Shown one piece after another: positions 25,234 to 32,765 of a DNA stretch of 32,765 bases. Where the stretch lies: IMG/VR virus record IMGVR_UViG_3300049043_000104, positions 1 through 32,765 of that record, one strand, 5' to 3'. How positions within the stretch are numbered: position 1 is the first letter of the stretch; every line of letters starts with the position of its first letter. The translations under genes and the position numbers were made by a program. The stretch is from a virus. The notes beneath the pieces were generated by a model that saw nothing but the letters and a program-made list of their open reading frames with translations, did no database searches and was not told the DNA's origin.

Positions 25234-25825
25234 TTAGTTGATATCTTCACCACCAGCAGCAGGAGAAGTTCCTTTCGACTGCTTCCCACCAGTGAACTTG
25301 CATTTCAACAGTGAATTCTTGAATTGCCTCTGTTTCGTATGCCAGATTAATTGCACTTACACTTGTTGGGAATAAATCATAGAAATGATATGCTCTTAAG
25401 ATACTTCCATCACGATTAAGTTGATAAACAAATGCATCTGCCTGATAGAGAGCAGGGTCTGTTGTGCCCGTTGCATCAGAAAGACGATTCATATAGTTGG
25501 TCCACTTTTCAAATGCAGAGCGAATTGCAAAATCAGTATCGTTAATTACGGTAATTGTCCAGTTTCAAATGTGCGATCTCCAGCAAGTCTTAAAGTTCTT
25601 CCTCTAAATGCTACTTCAACAGGAGTAACGTTTGATGCAGGAAGATTTGCTGCTTTGACAAGAAATCTACTCTTGTCTAAGGTATTTGAATCGATGCCGA
25701 GTGCTGCAGGTAAAGCAATGCTCAACTTCAAAGAGGTTACTTCTGGTGCCACCACCCAACAGCTTGCTCTTGAAGTCTGTAATCTTTCTTAATGGGATTG
25801 TGTTAAGTTGGGTTCTGGTTGCCAT
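25234..25825 (-). CDS. 19: tail tube protein gp19
   Basis: Forms the inner tail tube. About 197 residues. Starts MATRTQLNTIPLRKI, DFKSKLLGGG, FPAALGIDSNTLDKSRFLVK, AANLPASNVTPVEVAFRGRT, LRLAGDRTFETG, TVINDTDFAIRSAFEKWTNY, MNRLSDATGTTDPALYQADA, FVYQLNRDGSILRAYHFYDL, FPTSVSAINLAYETEAIQEF, TVEMQVHWWEA, and tail GTSPAAGGEDIN. The RAYHF.DLFP...S.I.L.Y....I.EF.V...V.WWE closing block is typical of gp19. Start ATG 25825. Shifts near 25780-25740, 25555 and 25280. Confidence 0.96.
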
Positions 25826-25844
25826 TTTCTGTTAAACCTCTAAA

Positions 25845-28026
25845 TTAAAAGTTTCCGATTACTTCTTCAAAATCAACACCAGTTTTGGTGGCAATGAAGT
25901 TGAGTCCAATGAAGTTGATGGACCTTGCTGGTTTAATGTAAATATCGGCAATGAATTCATTATTATCTGATCACAGCAGCAGTGTTATTTGTTTCGTCAC
26001 AAATTACAACATAATCAAAGATTCCTCTCTTTGCTTGGACATCACGTAAGAATGGTTCGATTGTATTTACGAAGTTTGTTCTTGGTAATTTCATCATTAA
26101 ACTCAAAGAGTGCATCTTTTGCTGCTTGAGAAATTGCATCCTCAAGGTAAACAAAGAGGCGACGAACGTTAATTCTATCAAATGCCGACGCTTTTGCGAG
26201 ACCTGTTTTGTCGCCAAACAGGATAATACCAGCTCCAGGTGAGAAGATTACTGGATTAATTCTATTTGAATAGAGTTTGTCTCTTTGAATTTTGCTAGGA
26301 TTATATGCAAGTTTAACTGCATTCAAAATCGTACCTCTAAGAAGTTCCAGCAGGTGAATACCAGGGGAAGTTGATTAATATCATTACGGCACATAGACCA
26401 GCAATATCTCCGTTTAATGGGACATATCTAAAAGTATTTGCAAATCTGTCATACATGTATTTGTATCCACTATCAAAGATTGCATAAGAAGAACGATGCA
26501 ATCAGGAGCATAAAACTCAATCACGTTGTCGGTGATATCGGCAGCATAGATCTTACAGTTACTGCAGTCTGCACAGAGGTATCCGAGAGGGCAGCACCTC
26601 TATAAGGTGAGATAAATGCAATCGCATCTTCTCAATTCTGCCAGAAATAAGTTTATTGGCAAGTGCTTGTGCAGTTGAAATATCATAAGCGGCAGAATCC
26701 CATTAGAAGGAAATCTACACTAAAGTTTTCTGTGTTTTCAAACAAGTCATATCCATCAGACAACTCTCCAAGAGTCGCTGTTAGAGAACCTGCAGTATCA
26801 AGATTTTCTGCACCACTATAATCCTTTCCACCGATTAAAGTATTTGTGGATGACCCCCTGGCAGCAAAAGTAATTCCCTCTGCTTCTTGGTCCCATGCAA
26901 CATCGGTTTCTAAATTAAAAACGCACTCACTGTATCCGGTGGTAACAATTCCGGTTGGAGCACCTAGACCAAAGATATACTCAGAATTGTTTGCAATATA
27001 TTTTCTCCAATAAGATGGATTTCCAACAGAGCAAATTCTGCGTCTGTAACCTTAGATAATGCTAAATGCTTTTCAAGAATGGTGCCTGCATTTCCGGTAA
27101 CTGTGCCAAGAGAGTCGATAACTACAACACTAACTTCGTCAAATCTTGAATCTCTTGCCGCCGCATAAGCAGAAGTGCCAGGTCTGGTGCAAGATTATTC
27201 CAAGAAATGGATGAAGTGCTAGTGAGTCCTAAAGTTTGTTGGTCAAACCAATCAAGTCTAGATGTATATGTCGTAGATCCTGTCGCAACAGATTGTCCGC
27301 TCGTATGAATCGCAACGCTTCCACTTGAAGAAAATGCATAAACGCCAGAAGGTTGATACTCTACTTGAGTTTCTGTACCTGCCGCAGAAACGTGTGAAAG
27401 CACTTTAACATAAACACTTCTTCCAGAAAATCTCAGTAAGAACTCCTTTCAGATAACTATCAAGAACCGATGTGGTGCCAGCACCTGGGTTAATTCTACC
27501 AACCACCGACTGAGTAACACCATATCCAACAGCGATTGTGGTGATTCCTGATGCAGATGAAGTATTGACTCCAACTAAAATTTGGTCTGCCTTTGAATCA
27601 ATAATGCCAACTTTGAGTCCATTTGCCCAAGAACCTGGGTTTCTGGAAGCAACAATTACACCTGCCAGTGTATTTTCGTCATATCCTAAAGCGTTGTAGT
27701 GATCTAAACTATCAATTTTTACGCTGGATGCCTGTCCCGACAAATCCATTTCTTAAATCATTATCATTTGCTCTTACAACTGAAGTGCTTCCTCATATGC
27801 CAAATAAGAGGATGCAGACAACCAATGCTCATAATGCTTATCCGTTGAGTATGCCTCTCAAAATTATTAAGTAGATCGTTTTCGTTTTCAACTAAAGTTG
27901 GGGAATCTACAGGTCCTTTTGCAATGGCGGCAATCGCACCAATTTTATCCGATGAAGGAGTAGTCTTCCAATTGTTAAATCAACTCTCTTACTACAATTC
28001 CAGGAGATGCTAAATTGAAGCGGCAT
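25845..28026 (-). CDS. 18: contractile tail sheath protein gp18
   Basis: Outer tail sheath that contracts at infection. About 727 residues, as usual in cyanophages (T4 659). Starts MPLQF with EVDLTIGR-like strand (ATG 28026, ribosome site AGAGGAGA), YGGSTSVVRANDND-type block, then SVKIDSLDHYNALGYDENTL, AGVIVASRNPGSWANGLKVG, IIDSKADQILVGVNTSSASG, VEYQPSGVYAFSSSGSVAIH, TTYTSRLDWFDQQTLGLTST, SISWNNLAPD, and C-terminal NAVKLAYNPSKIQRDKLYSN, RINPVIFSPGAGIILFGDKT, GLAKASAFDRINVRRLFVYL, EDAISQAAKDALFEFND and FIADIYIKPARSINFIGLNF. The RINVRRL.VYLE..I...... block and INFI.L.F are classic gp18. Badly broken by shifts between 26350 and 27120. Confidence 0.96.
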
Positions 28027-28063
28027 CTTTATTCTCCTCTACAAGTCCAGAATATTCTAAAAG

Positions 28064-28071
28064 TATTTATA
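28064..28071 (-). promoter_or_regulatory. exact T4 late promoter TATAAATA before gp18
   Basis: TATAAATA on the minus strand, 37 bases before the gp18 ATG and just after the gp17 stop at 28084. Likely main late promoter for gp18-gp19-gp20. Confidence 0.8.
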
Positions 28072-28083
28072 ATTTCCTACTTC

Positions 28084-29795
28084 TTAAACTATCGCATAGT
28101 CCCACATATAAGATCTATCTCCATACTCATCCACATTCCAGATTTCCATAGATTCAACTCGATTATTATTTGCTGCAATCAACCATCTATCACCTGTTTG
28201 ATAAACTTCCATGTCCTCTAGTCCATCTGAAATAAATCCAAATGGTGACATATCTTGTTCAATTTGATTTTTTTGCTCTTCATAAATTCTTTTACGAACA
28301 TCATTGTCTGTCATTTCTTTAAAGTAATCTTGAGCAACTAACCAAGCAAAATATAACAAGACACATTGCTAAGTCATCATTACAACCTTCTTCAGCTTCA
28401 AATGAATTGTGGCTTTGTGAAAATGTTGTAAGTTCAGATATGATATCATAATCAATCGAATAGTAACTTATCATCTTCCAATAACGGTTTTTAAATTGGA
28501 GCATCCAAGTTTTTTAACAGCTGCAGTCATTCTAACACCAAGTTGAGATTTCTTTACCACTAAATCCGGACCCAACAATTTGTCCTGCCCGACCTCTCAT
28601 TGCACACATTAAAACATTGTCATACTCCAAATCAAAATGCAGAATACTTGCTGACTTGATCGCCAATATCATTAACTTCAATCAATAACCAAGCATCATT
28701 ATATCCTTTTGCTACTTCATGAATAATACTTGGAAATAACATTGGTTTAATTTCATTATTTCGATATTTTGCCACAATTTTATATGGAAAATTCTGTTAT
28801 ATCAAAAACAATAAATGCCGAATAATCATTACCAATACCTCTGCTACGTCAACTGTAATTAAGATAATTATGTTCTTCTAGGTTGTTCATAAACATCCAA
28901 TCCTGCATTTCGTTTAATTGGGTCTTCATATACAAGATTTCTAAGTTTTGCTGGATTAATCAGTGTATTAACTGAACCTGAAAATTCACACTCAAATTCA
29001 ACCTTAAACTGCTGTTCTGACGTGTTGGTAATTGTTTGCTCTTTCCATACTCATCTCTTCCTGGAACTTCCGACCAATGAACATCTGTAGGCACATATTC
29101 GTTTTTACCTCTTTCCGCATCGTGCCACATACGGTAGAAGTGATTCATACCGCGTGGCGTGGAAACAATAATTACCTTTGTGCTTTGTCCAGAAGAAATA
29201 GTAGGATAAACGGAGGCAAAGAAGTCATCTGCAAGTGCGTATTTGGGATGAATGCAAATTCGTCCAAAAAGATGACATTATGAGGATCCACCTCGGACAG
29301 CAGATGAAGAAGTAAAGTTGCCGAAATCTTCGGACCGATTTTCAAGTTCCAGATGACCCTTTGTTCCAGGATATAATACCCTGCTGCATCCACTTTGGTA
29401 AGTTCTCATAAGCAGTTGTAATCTTCCAGTAAGCTCTTAGCAGTAGATGCTTTGTTTGCCAGAATAGCCATATTGACATGTATCGTTGAATACTGCATAA
29501 TGTAACAAATATGAAACACACTGTCGTTGACTTACCCGTCTGCTACGGGGCATTTTGCAAATGTTGAAACGGTGGTCGTGGAAATTTTGAATCAACTTCT
29601 CCTGAAAAGGATACATTCGGAAATGGTACTAAGACCGTGATCCAGAGTATACAATCTTGATGTAATTGTCTAGCAAAATAAACAGGATCTTCTTTACATT
29701 TCAATAAACTCAATAATTTGTTCTTCTGTAAATTCAATTGGCGTGTTTAGCTTTTTTGAGCAGTGGGATTGCCCAAGATAGACATCACTAGACAT
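28084..29795 (-). CDS. 17: large terminase subunit gp17
   Basis: DNA packaging ATPase and nuclease. About 570 residues. Starts MSSDVYLG (ATG 29795, GGAGGT at correct distance; an ATG two codons earlier at 29801 is too near the ribosome site), then CKEDPVYFAR, a broken P-loop (MPR.TGKS with two extra bases near 29542-29544), SYLLHYAVFND, SSSAVRGGS, NVIFLDEFAFIPN (Walker B), STKVIIVSTPRGMNHFYRMW (motif III), HDAERGKNEYVPTDVHWSEV, PGRDE. Nuclease domain: LITVDVA, FPYKIVAKYRNNEIKPMLFP, SIIHEVAKGYNDAWLLIEVN, DIGDQV, SFEAEEGCNDDLAMCLVIF, DYFKEMTDNDVRKRIYEEQK, ending DGLEDMEVYQTGDRWLIAAN. All gp17 hallmarks. Many frame shifts. Confidence 0.97.
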
Positions 29796-29808
29796 ACTCA
29801 TACCTCCA

Positions 29809-30617
29809 TTAAGAATACTCTTTTAATGTGAATGCAAACCACACATCCAATTTAGTTCCACTATCAACTCTCTTCATACATAAAGTCAATACATTTGGAG
29901 ATGCTCCACCATATACATTCTGCTGGACCTTCATCACCAATACTATTTTTTCCTATAATAATTCCACTATGTCTCATAACAGCAGAATTTTGAGTAAAAG
30001 TGTTTGATGGATTAGTGCTATATTTGTCTTGATAAACTCTATATTGTAGTCTAGATACCAACATTAGTCCAAGAAGTTGTTGAACCCGATCCAACAATAG
30101 TTATATCACCCTCATACCACTCATAAACGATAGTGCTTTGATTTGCATTATTATTACCAATTTCATATTCAGCAATCTCCGATAATTGCGATGAAGTAAA
30201 TCCTACTGGATTAGTTCTGATACTAACCACGGGACGCATAGTATCGTCCATAGTCCAACCACGATGAACATTTGTGTTGTGATTGTTAAAAGAATGATAA
30301 TCTCCAGATTTTTGTGTTGCAACAACAGTAATGGTTGAACTTCCTATTGATACTGGAAATCTATTGGTTTCTGAAACTACTTCGCCATTTATATTGGCGA
30401 TCATTTGGAACTTCAAAAAGTGTGCGCTCTTGGTTTAGAAAATCTTGAGTGCTTTTATTAGATCTGTACCATTCATCAATCAGTCCACGTTAGCCTTTCT
30501 GGTCGATATCTCCGTGCCTTCGGTTTTTAAAGAATTTGATGTTGTTGGATAAACGTTTCAATGGACCATTTGCTCCTGGATATTTTCCTTGAAGTTGTTA
30601 AGCGGATTTTTATTCAT
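29809..30617 (-). CDS. hypothetical beta-rich protein between gp16 and gp17
   Basis: About 269 residues. Helical N-terminal part MNKNPLNN, LKRLSNNIKFFKN, GLIDEWYRSNKSTQDFLNQE, RTLFEVPNDRQYKW; then beta-rich part KFQMIANINGEVVSETNRFP, VSIGSSTITVVATQKSGDYH, SFNNHNTNVHRGWTMDDTMR, PVVSIRTNPVGFTSSQLSEI, AEYEIGNNNANQSTIVYEWY, EGDITIVGSGSTTSW, LQYRVYQDKYSTNPSNTFTQ, NSAVMRHSGIIIGKN and C-terminus VDSGTKLDVWFAFTLKEYS. The VYEWYEGDITI and S.T.T.V segments look like an immunoglobulin-like or similar sandwich domain; it could be a virion surface protein. Not recognised further. Stop lies 8 bases before the ATG at 29801 (TAATGGAGGT). Confidence 0.55.
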
Positions 30618-30772
30618 TTTACCTTCAACCTCCATACGATATAATTTTTTGCCAATACAACATCGGCAATAAAAGTATCACTTGCCTACTTTCTGTTGAC
30701 TTGTTCATAAAATTCGTCAAATTTGTAGATTGATAACTTTCCCTAAATAAACTGTTGAAAATATTTCATTAG
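30618..30772 (-). other. stretch without a clear gene
   Basis: Between two accepted genes. One frame contains YKFDEFYEQVNRK and another SDTFIADVVLAKNYIVWRLK, which may be parts of a short damaged gene, but no start or stop joins them convincingly. No promoter or terminator seen. Confidence 0.3.
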
Positions 30773-31065
30773 TTACATTTCAAATGATGAAGTGCTTTGT
30801 TGATTCTTGAATCGGATCCTCTGCTGTTTTTTGAGAACCGTTTTGACGCATTCCTTTCATACGTCGGCAGTAAGTTTGCATGGCGTTTTGCTCCTTACCA
30901 GTCGGTTTCTTTCAAACTACAGCAGTTTGAAGTTTAGAACCCTGGATTTTCACGACGATAAGCATCTACTGCCTTTTGACTTAACCCATCAGTTTTGTCT
31001 TTGCGATTTACTTGCTGCCACCTTCCATAAAATTGACTAAAAGTTTTTAATTTTTAATTTATCAT
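30773..31065 (-). CDS. small conserved basic cyanophage protein (DUF6321-like)
   Basis: About 97 residues: FSQFYGRWQQ (or MEGGSK in another frame), KDKTDGLSQKAVDAYRRENP, GSKLQTAV, then KPTGKEAKRH-like, RRMKGMRQNGSQKTAEDPDS-like segment and RINKALHHLKCN. The LS.KAV.AYRRENPGSKLQTAVT and RRM.GM.........DSRINKAL...C frame are conserved in many cyanophage virion-associated proteins. Basic and cysteine-ended. ATG 31065 overlaps the stop of the gene before it (ATGA). Function unknown. At least four indels. Confidence 0.6.
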
Positions 31066-32164
31066 ATCTTCTTGAATTTGCTAAGTTTTTCTTTCACCAT
31101 CAAGTGCTTCGTCACAGCAGGTTCTGATAGTTTCCAGAAGATAAGGTATAGCCAGCAGCAGCACCACCGGCAACCAAATGCTGGAGCAATTTCATCCAAA
31201 TTATTCTGCTCTGCTTTTATTTCACCACGATCAATATAGTCTGCGGCACTATCAAGAATAATCTACTTTGCAATTTCTGATTGGACCCATGCTTTGACAT
31301 TTCCCTTCACCTTTCATTTTCTTACGGAAATCCTTTTTCGCTGCAGAAATAATTGTAGAATTTTTAGCGCCGATCCACTTGTGGTCATATGACTCTGGAA
31401 AATTTCCAGGATGAACTGTTGGAATGATCTTTTGATTTGGTAAGTGGTGCTGGGAGAGAAAACATGTCCCAATACCTAGGATGATTTACACCTTGCTCGG
31501 GCTCCACTTTTTTACATTTTGGTAATTTTCCCTTCCATTTCTCCATCTGCCTTTACACAATCGCTAGATGTTTTACTGAAATATTTTCTTTGTGCCCTTC
31601 CTTCTGTATCCTGTGATTTTGAACCTCTTGATTATCTTCTGAACTTCTTGAACCTAGTTATCAGCACCACTTTATGCATTGATGATGGCTCCAGATGCAT
31701 ATGCATCTGCCAAACATCATACCTTGACTTTACTTTGTGATAGCAGGCATCTTTTTTTCCGCTACCCTTTCCCTTAATGTCTCTTTGAGTCTTCGTTGAT
31801 TTCCATTGTTTCGTTAAGTCCTGGTTCTGGTTTAATATAATTTGGGTCCTTTTGCCCTTTGAGCAAAAGTTTTAACTAATGTTGGTTTTGCACCACCACT
31901 TTTTGCTTGTTGTCCCGGAATCTGTCCTGTCTTTTTCTTACGCACTGCTGCTCTGAATATCGTCGCTTCTCCTTTTTCCCTTTTCCTTTCAGAGAAGATA
32001 ATCTTGCACTACTGGAAAACACTTTGGAGTTTTTAGTTTCTCCAGGTTCCATTTGCACATGGAGGACTCCATTCTGCTTGCACCCATCCAGGTTTCCCTT
32101 CTTTTGACCAATTCCCAACCCTTAAAACCACTGGCTGCAATGAACCGCTTCGCTCTTCACTCAT
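31062..32164 (-). CDS. conserved cyanophage multi-motif basic protein (DUF5872-like N-terminus)
   Basis: About 367 residues, heavily broken. N-terminal: GKPGWVQAEWSPPCAN, EPGETKTPKCFSSARLSSL (frame-repaired), then GQQAKSGGAKPTLVKTFAQR, AKGPKLY, EINEDSKR, a DACYHKVKSRYDV / AYASGAI....KSGA block, KAWVQSEIAK, DSAADYIDRGEIKAEQNNLD and EIAPAFG with a glycine/alanine-rich membrane-like end (AGGAAAGY after repair). CANE.GETK.PKC.SS.R....K..K and DPGQQ.KSGGAKPT.V are a recognised cyanophage pattern (DUF5872-type, Cys-containing). Possibly a virion-associated protein. End taken at 31062 because of the ATGA overlap with the next gene; another frame stops at 31112. Confidence 0.55.
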
Positions 32165-32254
32165 TTCTCTTCCTTTACCTTGACAATGACTCTTTGAGAA
32201 AATCCTTCTGGATTGTCACAATCATATAGTTTCAGATTTGTCGGACCAACCCAT
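32161..32254 (-). CDS. very small conserved ORF after gp16
   Basis: About 31 residues: MGWSDK, then KLYDCDNPEGFSQRVIVKVK and EEK with a one-base shift. Starts 24 bases after the gp16 stop and ends in an ATGA overlap with the next gene. The KLYD.DNPEGFSQRV.V.VKEE piece looks like real coding sequence. Function unknown. Confidence 0.4.
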
Positions 32255-32277
32255 TAGAATAGTAAAGTTACTCTTTA

Positions 32278-32690
32278 TTATTTTAGAAAACCTTGTTTGA
32301 GTAATTTCAAGGCTCTGAAGTGGATCCGACGAAGACTGGCGTTATTGGTTACATTATTGGTAGTTTTAACTGTTTCATCTTCAACATCTTTTAACTTTCT
32401 TTGTAGATCTATGAGTTTGTCTGGTGACATCGCCCACACTTTTAATCCGTTGCCCAGTGACTTCATATGCTCTAGGCCTTCCACCTTCTCCAGCAGTTCC
32501 ATTATACCATTGATTGCTTCTTGACCTTTTTCAATCAATGAGTAGAGATTTGTCTGGTGGTACCATAATCTTTTTTAATATCATCTGATTTTAGCGGAGA
32601 GATATTGAAATCCTCTTTTACCTTTTCTACTTCAAGAATATTACTTTCAATATTAAGAGCAGAATTTAAACCATCAAAACTATTACTCAT
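32278..32690 (-). CDS. 16: small terminase subunit gp16
   Basis: DNA-recognition and regulation subunit of the packaging motor. About 137 residues. Starts MSNSFDGLNSALNIESNILE (ATG 32690), VEKVKEDFNISPLKSDDIKK, DYGTTR, YSLIEKGQEAINGIMELLEK, KVWAMSPDKLIDLQRKLKDV, EDETVKTTNNVTNNA and (after a shift near 32325) VFVGSTSEALKLLKQGFLK. The SLIEKGQEAINGI.E..........G.........DKL.DLQ.KLK....E block is diagnostic for cyanophage gp16. Shifts near 32540 and 32325. Followed by accessory genes instead of directly by gp17. Confidence 0.93.
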
Positions 32691-32765
32691 ATGTATTTTC
32701 AGCATCCCTCTGTTGCGTTGGACGTATAAGTCTTCGAGTATATGTAATGAAACCAAGAAAAAAAC
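32683..32765 (-). CDS. 3' end of an upstream gene, possibly tail sheath stabiliser gp15
   Basis: One frame entering from the right edge reads GFITYTRRLIRPTQQRDAEN followed by TYE and a stop that overlaps the gp16 start. In T4-like phages the gene before gp16 is gp15, so this may be its C-terminus; the piece is too short for a firm call. Confidence 0.35.
   Translation of the reverse strand, partial: FFLGFITYTRRLIRPTQQRDAENTYE

Noticed and set aside
1-32765. tRNA genes, insertion sequences, integrase or attachment sites, CRISPR arrays
   Set aside because: None seen on reading both strands; gene order is contiguous T4-like phage core throughout. A covariance search for tRNAs was not possible.

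Overview
This window is a fragment of a T4-like myovirus genome, most probably a marine cyanophage (Kyanoviridae type; Synechococcus or Prochlorococcus host). Supporting this are the T4 core (replisome, recombination, late sigma, packaging, head and tail genes) together with typical cyanomyovirus extras: CobS-like AAA+ ATPase, VWA/CobT-like protein, Hsp20, a DUF3110 protein, a DUF3310 protein, and many short conserved cyanophage proteins. The host is inferred; no photosynthesis gene or tRNA is visible. Every gene I accept lies on the minus strand, so transcription runs from high to low coordinates.

The sequence carries frequent small insertions and deletions, so almost every gene is split over two or three frames. 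Hits occur in essential genes and conserved motifs (for example two extra bases inside the terminase P-loop), and there are few premature stops without a shift. I read this as uncorrected long-read error, not decay. CDS limits below are gene limits pieced together across frames.

Layout in order of transcription. (1) 32765-28084, packaging: end of an upstream gene, gp16 small terminase, a block of four cyanophage accessory or virion proteins, gp17 large terminase. (2) 28071-19391, tail and head: late promoter, gp18 sheath, gp19 tube, gp20 portal, small prohead protein, virion protein, gp21 protease, gp22 scaffold, gp23 major capsid, terminator. (3) 19389-12704: gp3, UvsY, UvsW, an Sm-like small protein, gp55 late sigma, gp47, DUF3110, gp46, a short basic protein, terminator. 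(4) 12716-7768: a late-promoter gene, then the CobT-like and CobS-like pair separated by two small genes, with terminators and host-type promoters at the joints. (5) 7678-1: DUF3310, gp45 clamp, HExxH protein, DKH-family protein, gp44, HTH-like small protein, Dam methylase, gp62, RegA, Hsp20, two Sm-like small proteins and gp43 DNA polymerase, whose 3' part is off the window.

Regulation is unusually readable. Several operon joints are compact elements in which a terminator hairpin runs straight into a promoter: host sigma70-type (one perfect TTGACA-17-TATAAT) before early genes, and T4 late TATAAATA-type before virion genes. Most genes within operons are coupled by ATGA or TAATG overlaps. The replication block carries accessory cargo at nearly every junction of the canonical 45-44-62-regA-43 order. 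The most interesting points are the three probably related Sm-like small proteins, the AAA+/VWA-HExxH module, and the terminator-promoter composites.
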